From Pseudodesulfovibrio profundus (GTDB lineage: Bacteria > Desulfobacterota > Desulfovibrionia > Desulfovibrionales > Desulfovibrionaceae), in the NCBI RefSeq assembly GCF_900217235.1, contig NZ_LT907975.1:3571001-3635000 (forward strand): 64,000 nt of DNA, written 5' to 3'. A program made the translations under genes and the position numbers. Position 1 is the stretch's first letter; each line of letters begins with the position of its first letter. This document shows positions 37,256-45,379 of the stretch, piece after piece. The notes beneath the pieces are model-generated. The model was not told where the DNA came from. It saw only the letters and a list, made by a program, of their open reading frames with translations, and searched no databases.

Positions 37256-37585
37256 GTCAATCGGCAGCGGTGTCTGCTGCCATGGTTGATGGGGTTATCG
37301 CTGATGCGCAAACAGAGATATCTGTGGGCGTGAGAAATCATGCGTTGATCAAAGCAAGCTCCATTCCATACAGGCTGTTTCTCTATAACTGCCTGATGCA
37401 AAAGCACTTTATTTCAAAGTTCCTTATGCAGAAGTGACGTTTCTCATACAGAAATGTCACTCTGTAATGAATGTACATACATTATTGTCATCTTTTGCCA
37501 ATACAAAGTGTAATTCCTACCAAAAGACTAGAAAATGCAGTGATCTACCTCGTTGACTGACTCGTGATCAGACGTCCGAGCGGTT
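37256..37585. promoter_or_regulatory. modBAC control region with inverted repeats
   Basis: 330 bp without a gene. It holds an imperfect inverted repeat GTGACGTTTCT-N5-AGAAATGTCAC (37434-37460, one mismatch) and nearby AATGT-ACAT-ACATT, about 180-230 bp upstream of modB. These are candidate binding sites for a metal-responsive regulator such as a ModE/TunR-type protein; no consensus was matched. Confidence 0.45.
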
Positions 37586-38230
37586 CTAGGCCGCAGGTCG
37601 CAACTCCTGCCGGATGGCGGAAGTCAGTACTTCTTTGGCAAACGTGCGATCAATCCTGTCGGTCACTCTGTGCAGCAGCGGATAATCGTGGCTGATGGCA
37701 AGAATCCCCACGTCGTGTTTTCTAGCCCAGCCAAGGACGGCGTTCCAGACCATGGCCTGGGTGTTCGGGTCGAGCATGGCGGTCATTTCATCTGCAATAA
37801 GGTAGCGCGTCTTCTCCGTCATGACCCGCGCCAATGCCAGACGTTGCAACTCGCCACCGGAAAGCTCGTGCGGGTAGCGATGCAGCCACTTGGGGTCGAT
37901 GTTGAGCTTGCCGAGTATGGATGGTGACGGCGTATACCCTTCAGCAATGGAATCACCGAGTTTCCATCGGGGATTCAGGGCGTTTTCCGGGTGCTGGAAC
38001 AGCAATTGGACCGGACAGTAGCTATCGGTGGGCAGTGGCGCTCCGTCGCAGATGACAGCGCCGGTCTGCGGCTGCAGATAGCCAGCCAGTACTTTGGCAA
38101 AGGTTGTTTTTCCCTGCCCGCTTGGTCCCGGTAGCCCCACGACTTCCCCTGGGTTCAGTTGGAAATCCACATCGTTGATGATCATGGAGTCGTCGTTGTA
38201 GCCGTAGGATATGGCTTTGCACTCAAGCAT
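37586..38230 (-). CDS. ABC transporter ATPase, nickel/peptide type (second)
   Basis: 214 residues: Walker A GPSGQGKT, signature LSGGELQR, Walker B YLIADEMTAMLD, switch His in AISHDY. It resembles NikE/OppF but is short, without the C-terminal dipeptide-family extension. Overlaps the preceding ATPase gene by 8 bp. Last of a five-gene operon. Confidence 0.85.
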   Translation of the reverse strand: MLECKAISYGYNDDSMIINDVDFQLNPGEVVGLPGPSGQGKTTFAKVLAGYLQPQTGAVICDGAPLPTDSYCPVQLLFQHPENALNPRWKLGDSIAEGYTPSPSILGKLNIDPKWLHRYPHELSGGELQRLALARVMTEKTRYLIADEMTAMLDPNTQAMVWNAVLGWARKHDVGILAISHDYPLLHRVTDRIDRTFAKEVLTSAIRQELRPAA

Positions 38231-39146
38231 GAAAACACCTCACTTGGGTTGCGCCTGTCTTGTGCAGGCTCGGCGCATTGGTCTCGCAGGAAGGCTGCCG
38301 GTTGGGGCAGCGGTCATGGAAGATACATCCGCTGATGATGTCATCCTCGGAGGGTTGGTTGCCGCTCAGGTATTGAAATCCATTGCGTGGCAGGGCGTTC
38401 CATAGCGCTTTGGTGTAGGGGTGCACGGTTGTGCCGTCCCTGAAATGAGCGGCCGGGGCGACTTCCACTGTGGTGCCTGCGTAAATGACAGCCACATTGT
38501 CGGCAACGTCCACGGCTGATTCCAGATCATGGGTGATCAGTATGACGCCCTTGCCGCCATCGGCCAGTTCCCGCAGGTGATGCAGGGTCTGAATGGTGGC
38601 GTCGGCATCAAGGCCGGTCGTGGGTTCGTCTGCGATGAGCAGTGAGGCATCCCCGGCAGTGGCGGTGGCGGTCAGCACCCTGCGCGCCATGCCGCCGGAA
38701 ACCTGAAACGGATACATGGGCGCTACTTCCTTGCCGAGACCATAGCGGCTGAATGCCATATCCCTGTTCTTGCATGCACTGTCGCGGCACTGCCCACTCA
38801 AGCGGGATGCGCGGTAGACCTGTTTGCCGACGCGTGACAGGGGATTGAGATAGGCTACGGATTGCGGAATGAGCGCGAGTTCGCGACCCCGGAGCTTCTT
38901 GGCCCGCTTCAGGGTCACCTGTTCCTTTTGATACAGAATCGTTCCGCCTGTCTGTGCGTTTGAGGGCAGAAGGCCGAGCAGGGCATGGGCCAGCAGACTT
39001 TTGCCCGAGCCGCTTGATCCCACAACTGCGAGAATGGAACCGGCGTCGAGGTCCAGTGAGAGGTCGCGAACGGGCTGGATGATCTTTCTTCGCCAGCCGC
39101 CGTCGTACCTTGTGAATTGTATGGACAGATTGTGCACGGAAAGCAT
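38223..39146 (-). CDS. ABC transporter ATPase, nickel/peptide type (first)
   Basis: 307 residues from ATG 39146 behind AGGAGTAACC; the longer open frame upstream is a shadow. Walker A GSSGSGKS, a signature-like VSGGMARR, Walker B LIADEPTTGLD, switch His in LITHDLE, and the C-terminal oligopeptide-family Cys motif (CIFHDRCPNRQPSC). NikD/OppD-like. Pairs with the 37586 ATPase. Confidence 0.87.
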   Translation of the reverse strand: MLSVHNLSIQFTRYDGGWRRKIIQPVRDLSLDLDAGSILAVVGSSGSGKSLLAHALLGLLPSNAQTGGTILYQKEQVTLKRAKKLRGRELALIPQSVAYLNPLSRVGKQVYRASRLSGQCRDSACKNRDMAFSRYGLGKEVAPMYPFQVSGGMARRVLTATATAGDASLLIADEPTTGLDADATIQTLHHLRELADGGKGVILITHDLESAVDVADNVAVIYAGTTVEVAPAAHFRDGTTVHPYTKALWNALPRNGFQYLSGNQPSEDDIISGCIFHDRCPNRQPSCETNAPSLHKTGATQVRCFHA

Positions 39147-39148
39147 GG

Positions 39149-40021
39149 TTACTCCTGATTGGTCCGGGGATCGGTGAGGACGCGCAGGGTGTTGCCCAGC
39201 ACATCGAACAGCTTCACGGTTATCAGCAGCGCCACCCCGGGCAGGATGGCGAGCCACCAGTAGCCGGTGGATAGATGGCGCATGGACTCGGAGAGCAGGA
39301 TGCCGATGGACGGCGTGTGCGGAGTCAGGCCGAATCCGAGGAAGGTCAGCCCTGCGGCATGCAGGATGGCGTGGGGGAAAAGCAGGATCAGGCCGATGAT
39401 GAACTGCGGTATGATGTGCGGCAGCATGTGCTTTCTGGCGATCCACCAGTTGGAGCGTCCCAGTCGGCGAGAGATCAGGACAAACTCGGCCTGTTTCAGT
39501 TGCAGTACCTCAGCCCGGATGATGCGCGCCAGTCGTGTCCAGTGGGAAATAGCGACCGCGATGATGACACCGGTTGCCCCGCCACCGCAGGCAAAGGAGA
39601 CCAGAATGAGCAGCACCAGATGGGGAGTGGCCATGACCAGATCGATGAGGGTGGAGATGACCGTATCCGTCTTGCGCCCCATGGTTGCCGAGAGAACGCC
39701 CAGCACGATGGAAATGAATGAACTGACGGTTGCAGCCAGCAGACCGATGTAGAGGCTGCGGTTCAACCCCTTGATGGTGCGAACCAGCATGTCCCGGCCC
39801 AGCCAGTCGGTCCCGAAGGGAAAGGCGAGGCTGGGGGCGATCTTCTTCTGCATGAAGTTGGTTGCCAGTCCTGCGTCGTCCATCAGCCATCCCGCCACGA
39901 TGAGAACACAGAAAAACAGCAGGCAGAGTCCCGCTGTCCACAAGGCCCGGGTTCGACGGTTTCCGCGAGTGGAAAAAAAGGATGATGGTGCTGCGTGCGA
40001 TATGGTTTCGGTCACGCTCAT
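39149..40021 (-). CDS. ABC transporter permease, nickel/peptide type (C component)
   Basis: 290 residues. N-terminal OppC-type segment with FGTDWLGRDML, five to six helices and the coupling EVLQLKQAEFVLISRRLG segment. Start overlaps the other permease by 4 bp. Together they form the channel for the solute bound by the 41068 protein. Confidence 0.88.
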   Translation of the reverse strand: MSVTETISHAAPSSFFSTRGNRRTRALWTAGLCLLFFCVLIVAGWLMDDAGLATNFMQKKIAPSLAFPFGTDWLGRDMLVRTIKGLNRSLYIGLLAATVSSFISIVLGVLSATMGRKTDTVISTLIDLVMATPHLVLLILVSFACGGGATGVIIAVAISHWTRLARIIRAEVLQLKQAEFVLISRRLGRSNWWIARKHMLPHIIPQFIIGLILLFPHAILHAAGLTFLGFGLTPHTPSIGILLSESMRHLSTGYWWLAILPGVALLITVKLFDVLGNTLRVLTDPRTNQE

Positions 40022-41013
40022 GCTGCCTCCTCCATGTTCATTCGGATGCGCGGATCGAGCACGCCATACAACATGTCGGCGATGAAGTTGCCGGTGAAGA
40101 CAAAGAGGGCACTAAATAAGGTGATGCCAAGCAGGAGCGGAACATCGCCGCGTATGCCTGCTTCGACCGTGGCCTTGCCCAGCCCCGGATAGGCGAACAC
40201 CTGCTCGGCCAGAACAGACCCGCCGAACAGTTCGCCAAGGGAAGCAAATTGCAGGGTGACAGCCGGGAGCGCCACGTTACGCAATGCGTGCCGCCACGCA
40301 ACGCCTGCACGGGACTCGCCCTGTGCAAAGGCAAAGAGGGCGTACTCGCTGTTCATGGCGTCGATGGTCTTCTCTCGTGTATGGAGCGCTATCTGGGCCA
40401 CGCCGATGACGGAGAGTGTTGCAGCCGGGAGGATCAGGTGCTGGATTCGTTGCCACAGGGTTGCATCATCTGGCGAGACACCCGGCGGTGTGGCGCAGCA
40501 GAACGGCGTGATACCCAGTGATACGGAAAAGACCGCCAGCAACACGATCCCCATCCAGAAGGAAGGCGTGGAGGCCAGTGTGTAGGCGTACAGGCGGATG
40601 GTACGGTCCAGCCATGAGTCGCGACGCATTCCGGCTAGCACGCCGAGGATGAATCCGAGTACACCGGAAATGGTCCACGCTGAGGCCATGAGCCAGAACG
40701 AGGTCATGAACCGCTTGCCGATGACCGTTGTCACCGGTTCATTGAAGATGATGGAGGTGCCGAGATCGCCTTGAAGGGCATTGCCTGCCCAGATGAAGAA
40801 CCGTTCGGCAGCGGGTTTGTCCAATCCCCACCGTTCGATGATTTGCTGCTCCTGTTCGGTGCTTATCTGCATGCGGTCAAGCCCGATATAGGCCGACACC
40901 GGATCAATGGGAGCGAGGGATACCAGAGTGAATGCGAGAACCGAAACCAACCCCATGATCAGGATCAGTCGTCCGGCCTTGCCGAGTAAAAATGAAGGGG
41001 ATGCCGTGTGCAT
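40018..41013 (-). CDS. ABC transporter permease, nickel/peptide type (B component)
   Basis: 331 residues from ATG 41013 behind AAGGAAT. OppB/NikB pattern: N-terminal helix, loop with Asp/Pro-rich segment, then about five helices with the ARAGVAWRHALRNVALP-like coupling region (SRAGVAWRHALRN). In operon with the binding protein upstream. Confidence 0.88.
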   Translation of the reverse strand: MHTASPSFLLGKAGRLILIMGLVSVLAFTLVSLAPIDPVSAYIGLDRMQISTEQEQQIIERWGLDKPAAERFFIWAGNALQGDLGTSIIFNEPVTTVIGKRFMTSFWLMASAWTISGVLGFILGVLAGMRRDSWLDRTIRLYAYTLASTPSFWMGIVLLAVFSVSLGITPFCCATPPGVSPDDATLWQRIQHLILPAATLSVIGVAQIALHTREKTIDAMNSEYALFAFAQGESRAGVAWRHALRNVALPAVTLQFASLGELFGGSVLAEQVFAYPGLGKATVEAGIRGDVPLLLGITLFSALFVFTGNFIADMLYGVLDPRIRMNMEEAA

Positions 41014-41067
41014 GGGGATTCCTTGTTCAGGGTGGCAGTGGAGGACTGCCACCCTGAAGACGGGAGG

Positions 41068-42669
41068 TTAGTCGATCCACTTCCATTGGTGGATGTTGGC
41101 AGTGATGGGCCAGCCGTGACCGTGCGGTTCAATCTGCGATGCGCCTACGTCGAGGTGTTCATTAATGAAGTAGACGTGATCGAGATTGACCAGCCAGGCC
41201 CACGGCGCATCGCCTTGGGCGCTGGCTCCGGTCGTTCCATCCCACTGCGCTTTTTTCCAATAGGTCAGGGAGGATTCGTAATCCGGGGCCGCAATGGCCT
41301 TTTCCAGATACTCGTCCACAACGGGGTTATTGTAGAAGCCGGAGTTGTTCCAGCCGTCACCGGCGTATTTGCTGTTGTACAAATGGTACAGTTCGATGGG
41401 ATCATGACTGCCCCAGCCGAAGACGATGACCTCGGAATGCATGAGGTGCTTGATCTCGTCCCAACTGCGCTTGCCTTCCACATTGGCCTTGATACCGATC
41501 TGCGCGAGCATGTCGGCGCAGGCAAGGGCGAGGTACTGGCGGGTGCTGCGTGTGGCCGGATAGATGATGGTGATTTCGGCTTTGACGCCGTCCTTTTCCA
41601 CGATGCCGTCGCCATCGGTGTCATTCCAGCCCGCTTTTTTCAGCAGGGCCTTGGCTGCGGCTGGATCGCCGTCATCAATGCGGTTGGCGGGGTTGTCCCA
41701 GGGAAGACCATCGCATACGCCGTATGCCGGACGTCCATACCCTTCGAGTACGCCGGAAACGAGCAGTTCACGATCCACAGCTATGTTGATGGCTTTGCGA
41801 ATGGCAATGTCAGCGGTGACATTGTTCCCGATGGGAGCGCCTTTATCGGTCTTTTTCCCGGTGTTCGGCACAGTGGGGAACAACAGGCCTCGGTTATCAA
41901 CACTTTGCACGGTGTGTCGGCGCATGCCCGGAAGTTCCTGACTGGCAAGGGCCTGTGGTACAACAACCACATCCACGCCGCCGGTCTTTGCTGCCGCGAA
42001 CGAAGTGTCCTCATCAGTGAACAGGAAAACCAGTCGCTTGAAATGGGGCTCGTCCCCATAATAATGAGGGTTGCTCTCGGCGATCATCTGCTGGCCTTCA
42101 TTCCATTCAACCATCTTGTATGGACCGGATCCGATGGGGGTGCGGGCATATCCCGGACCATGGGTCTCTGCCGGGACGATTCCCAGGCTGACCAGCCTGT
42201 TGATGAAGGTCGTGTCACGCTGCTTCAGTCGGAACTCGACAGTGTGTTTGTCGATGGCCTTTGCCGACTGCATCTTCATGAGATCGACTTTGCCACCGGC
42301 TGTGGCTGCTGTCGTGAAAGTGTAAGCGACATCCTTGGCGGTGAGTTGCGTGCCGTCAGAGAAAAACGCATCATCACGAATGGTGACGCGCCAGATCAGT
42401 CCGTCTTCGGAGATGGTGTAATTCGTTGCCAGATCATTGACGATTTGCATATCGCTGTTTCGCATGAGCAGGGTGCTCTGGAACAGCGGGCTGCCGTATC
42501 TGCCCCATCCCAGAGTCGGATCATAACCATCATCAGGTTCGCCCTTGATGGCGAGGGTCAGGGAGTCTTTGGCTGCCGCAGGGGTGGTAAATGTCGTACC
42601 CAGCAGACAAAACAAAAGGGGGACAATGAGAATGAGTTTTCGATATGAAGAGCTGTTACATTGATGCAT
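41068..42669 (-). CDS. Periplasmic solute-binding protein, nickel/oligopeptide family
   Basis: 533 residues with a signal peptide (about 1-33). Family 5 binding-protein features: IRDDAFFSDGTQLTAKDVAYTF, PIGSGPYKMVEW, IRKAINIAVDRE, and a GYGRPAYG segment. Members bind peptides, nickel chelates or nickel. Neighbouring hydrogenase and nearby Mo genes make nickel a good guess, but no metal-binding residues can be assigned from sequence. GAGAGGA lies before the ATG. Confidence 0.88.
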   Translation of the reverse strand: MHQCNSSSYRKLILIVPLLFCLLGTTFTTPAAAKDSLTLAIKGEPDDGYDPTLGWGRYGSPLFQSTLLMRNSDMQIVNDLATNYTISEDGLIWRVTIRDDAFFSDGTQLTAKDVAYTFTTAATAGGKVDLMKMQSAKAIDKHTVEFRLKQRDTTFINRLVSLGIVPAETHGPGYARTPIGSGPYKMVEWNEGQQMIAESNPHYYGDEPHFKRLVFLFTDEDTSFAAAKTGGVDVVVVPQALASQELPGMRRHTVQSVDNRGLLFPTVPNTGKKTDKGAPIGNNVTADIAIRKAINIAVDRELLVSGVLEGYGRPAYGVCDGLPWDNPANRIDDGDPAAAKALLKKAGWNDTDGDGIVEKDGVKAEITIIYPATRSTRQYLALACADMLAQIGIKANVEGKRSWDEIKHLMHSEVIVFGWGSHDPIELYHLYNSKYAGDGWNNSGFYNNPVVDEYLEKAIAAPDYESSLTYWKKAQWDGTTGASAQGDAPWAWLVNLDHVYFINEHLDVGASQIEPHGHGWPITANIHQWKWID

Positions 42670-43174
42670 ACGATCCTCTCGGTGGTACGTATTGTTAATA
42701 AGATTGCGTCTGGTAACACTTATTTAAAAAAAGTGTCAACAAGTGTGACGAAGTTGGAATAAGTATCCACAAGAGGTTGCTGCCTTGTGTTTTTGTCAGG
42801 CTAGAATCTCGGAATACACTTTACGGGACATCGTTCGAACATCGCTTCTCCCGGTGTTTTGGGGACGTGAGTTGATGTGTTGTGTGGTGCTGAATGCTGT
42901 TGTGCTCTGACTGTGCCAAGTTTTGACACAAACAGAGGTGGTAAAAGCCTAACCCGCTGCCATCAAAGCGTAATTGTGAGAAAAAAAGCCGCTTTTACTC
43001 TGAAAATGCGGAGAATGAATAACGGAAAAATGTTTATAGTTGTCTGTAATTAAATGGTTTATTTGCGCTTAGTGTCAAAGTGTGAGTAAGTCTTGTGTTT
43101 GTTGTCTAAGTGGGTGTTCTCTCCATAGAGAGTTTTTATGTCTAATCGGGCATAATAAAACTTTTGGACGGACA
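42670..43174. other. Divergent control region, AT-rich
   Basis: 505 bp between the ABC operon (-) and the FmdE-type gene (+). The hexamer-like motif GTGTCAA/TTGACAC occurs near 42732, 42924 and 43072, and arms ACACTT/AAGTGT flank an A/T stretch near 42716-42736. TATAGT at 43035-43040 is a possible -10 without a good -35. No gene was found here. Confidence 0.4.
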
Positions 43175-44839
43175 ATGCTGAATCACACGACCGAACATAC
43201 ACATGCTGAAATGGGGCAGGGAAAACCTTTCTCCTTTGACGATTTCATTGAGCTGGCCACCTGGTTCCACAATTATCCTGCTCCCGGGCTGCTGCTTGGT
43301 GGGTACATGGTTGAAGTGGCTAAAAGCCACATCCCTGAAGGGGTGTTGTTTGATGCCGTCAGCGAGACATCCTGGTGCCTGCCGGATGCCGTGCAACTGC
43401 TGACCCCCTGCACGGTCGGCAACGGCTGGCTGCGTATCCGAAATACCGGTGTGTATGCCGTGTCACTCTTCGACAAGCATACCGGCGAAGGGGTTCGTGT
43501 CCGTCTGGATCCCGCAAAACTTGAAGATTTTCCTCACACCCGCTGCTGGCTGATGAAGACGAAACCCAAGGCGGATCAGGACTCCGATGCCTTGCGCAGG
43601 GAAATCCGCGAGCACGGCCCGGATATGCTCGAAGTGCAGAGCATCACGGTCAAACCCGAAGTCGTTCACAAGCGCAGCAAGGGAGCCATTGCCATCTGCC
43701 CCATCTGTGGCGACGCCTTTCCACAGCCACACGGGTCCATCTGCCGCAACTGCGCTGGCGAAAGTCCGTATGTTGACGATATGTCCGCTTCGTTGGTCGT
43801 GGATATCAAGGAAACCATCCCTTCGGTTCCGCTTCAGGAAAGCGTTGGCAAGGCAGTGGCTCACGATATGACGCGCATTGTCCCGGGCGAATCCAAGGGC
43901 GTTGCTTTTTCGCGAGGACACGTGGTCACAGCCGGTGATGTGTGCCGATTACAGCAGATGGGCCGGTTCAATCTGTATGTCGATCAGGAAGCGCCCAACG
44001 GGTTCATCCATGAAGATGATGCGGCTCGTTCCTTTGCCGATTCCATGTGCGGTTCAGGCGTCAAGCCGGTTGCCGATCCGCGGGAAGGGCGTGTGGATAT
44101 GGTAGCCAAAAGCGATGGCCTGCTGATCATTGACGATGCCAAGCTCCGGGCGTTCAACTCCCTGCAACATGTCATGGCCGCATCCCGTCGCGAGTACAGT
44201 CTGGTTCGAGCCGGACGCCGTGTCGCCGCTACCCGGGCTATCCCCCTGTATCTGGATCAATCCGTTTTTGGCCGGGCCATGGCCATACTCAATGGAAAAC
44301 CGGTTTTCTCCATTGCCCCAATAATGCAGGCCAAAGTCGGTCTGCTCATCACCGGTAATGAAGTGTTCAAAGGGCTGATCGAAGATCGCTTCGCCGATGT
44401 CATCACCGCAAAGGTCGCAGCACTGGGCAGTCGTGTCGTCAATACGTTGATTCGTCCCGACGACGCCACTGCCATTGCACAGGCGGCCACTGATCTGGAA
44501 GCCCAGGGGTGTGACCTGATAATCACCACCGCCGGACTGTCCGTCGATCCCGATGATGTCACCCGCCTCGGACTGGTCGAGGCCGGTCTGACCGATGCCC
44601 TTTACGGTATGCCGGTGCTGCCGGGTGCCATGACACTGGTTGGCAGGATTGGAAACGCTCGTGTGCTGGGTGTCCCGGCCTGCGCTTTGTTCCATAAGAC
44701 CACCAGTCTTGATGTTCTGCTGCCGCGATTGTTGGCCGGTGTCTCCATCAGTCGCAATGATGTTGCCAAGCTCGGTAATGGCGGCATGTGCATGGAGTGT
44801 GCATCCTGCACGTTCCCCAAATGCCCCTTCGGGAGGTAG
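43175..44839 (+). CDS. FmdE-domain / zinc-ribbon / molybdopterin-binding fusion
   Basis: 554 residues from ATG 43175 (weak GGACGGA); the open frame begins earlier at 43082. Residues 15-140 resemble FmdE (YPAPGLLLGGYMVE, DAVSETSWCLPDAVQ, TGVYAVSLFDKHTG), known next to formylmethanofuran and formate dehydrogenase genes. CPICG and CRNC (about 200-220) form a zinc ribbon. The C-terminal half has a MoeA/CinA-like molybdopterin-binding region (LLITGNEVFKG, TTAGLSVDPDDVTRLGLVEAG, GMPVLPGA). The end has a cysteine cluster CMECASCTFPKC, possibly metal or Fe-S binding. Probably cofactor handling for the fdh enzyme. Confidence 0.8.
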   Translation: MLNHTTEHTHAEMGQGKPFSFDDFIELATWFHNYPAPGLLLGGYMVEVAKSHIPEGVLFDAVSETSWCLPDAVQLLTPCTVGNGWLRIRNTGVYAVSLFDKHTGEGVRVRLDPAKLEDFPHTRCWLMKTKPKADQDSDALRREIREHGPDMLEVQSITVKPEVVHKRSKGAIAICPICGDAFPQPHGSICRNCAGESPYVDDMSASLVVDIKETIPSVPLQESVGKAVAHDMTRIVPGESKGVAFSRGHVVTAGDVCRLQQMGRFNLYVDQEAPNGFIHEDDAARSFADSMCGSGVKPVADPREGRVDMVAKSDGLLIIDDAKLRAFNSLQHVMAASRREYSLVRAGRRVAATRAIPLYLDQSVFGRAMAILNGKPVFSIAPIMQAKVGLLITGNEVFKGLIEDRFADVITAKVAALGSRVVNTLIRPDDATAIAQAATDLEAQGCDLIITTAGLSVDPDDVTRLGLVEAGLTDALYGMPVLPGAMTLVGRIGNARVLGVPACALFHKTTSLDVLLPRLLAGVSISRNDVAKLGNGGMCMECASCTFPKCPFGR

Positions 44840-44842
44840 TCA

Positions 44843-45232
44843 ATGAGAAACCCTCAGTCCAAGAAAGATCAGCCCGCACCTGTTGGGCCGACCATGCGGA
44901 TGCATCTGTGGTTTGAAACCGAAGAGGGGGTTCTGTTCGGGCTGGGACGCTTACAGTTGATCCGACAGGTGGAACAGTGCGGTTCGCTCAAAGGCGCGGC
45001 CGAGTCCCTTGGAATGTCCTATCGGGGAGCATGGGGAAAGATCAAAACGACCGAAGAAGCGTTGGGAAAAAAACTCATTGAACGGGCCGCCAGTCGACGG
45101 GCCGGGTACCGCCTGACCCCCTTTGGAAGCGACCTCGCAAAGAGCTTTGATGAGTGGTACCGCGAGGTGGAACAGTTCGCTCTTGATAAGAGTCTGGAAT
45201 ATCTTCCGTTTTCTTTGAAGCAGTACGAGTGA
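44843..45232 (+). CDS. ModE-type winged-helix DNA-binding protein
   Basis: 129 residues with only the ModE N-terminal LysR-like winged helix (LGRLQLIRQVEQCGSLKGAAESLGMSYRGAW...GYRLTPFG, split here). The molybdate-binding TOBE domains are missing, so any metal response must come from a partner. It begins 3 bp after the FmdE-type gene and precedes fdhA, so it probably controls the fdh genes or its own operon. The palindromes at 45254-45275 are candidate sites. Confidence 0.85.
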   Translation: MRNPQSKKDQPAPVGPTMRMHLWFETEEGVLFGLGRLQLIRQVEQCGSLKGAAESLGMSYRGAWGKIKTTEEALGKKLIERAASRRAGYRLTPFGSDLAKSFDEWYREVEQFALDKSLEYLPFSLKQYE

Positions 45233-45253
45233 AAGGAATCGCGTATCTTTTAA

Positions 45254-45379
45254 TGTGTTAAATATAACATGTTGTAATAATTGTATTTAATGCTATCGTA
45301 GCAGTGCTCGAACATTTGGTTCGGGAAACAACACTGCCGAGCGACTTGTTGCGAGGCATAGACCAAGGAGGCCACAGGT
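45254..45379 (+). promoter_or_regulatory. fdhA leader: palindromes and hairpins
   Basis: Just after the ModE-type gene: TGTTA-AATA-TAACA (45256-45269) and the overlapping palindrome AACATGTT (45266-45273), likely operators. Further on GCAGTG...CACTGC encloses the stem CGAAC/GTTCG, so the transcript leader can fold before the AAGGAGG ribosome site. No known riboswitch was recognised. Confidence 0.45.

Noticed and set aside
37195-37437. 80-residue plus-strand frame upstream of modB
   Set aside because: Overlaps the modB start, no ribosome site, no family features; region better read as control DNA.
41008-42648. 546-residue plus-strand frame opposite the solute-binding protein
   Set aside because: The minus strand encodes a clear family 5 binding protein with signal peptide; the plus frame is its mirror.
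45301-45379. Molybdenum-cofactor riboswitch in the fdhA leader
   Set aside because: Hairpins are present, but the leader is short and I could not match the conserved core; kept only as an unnamed leader.
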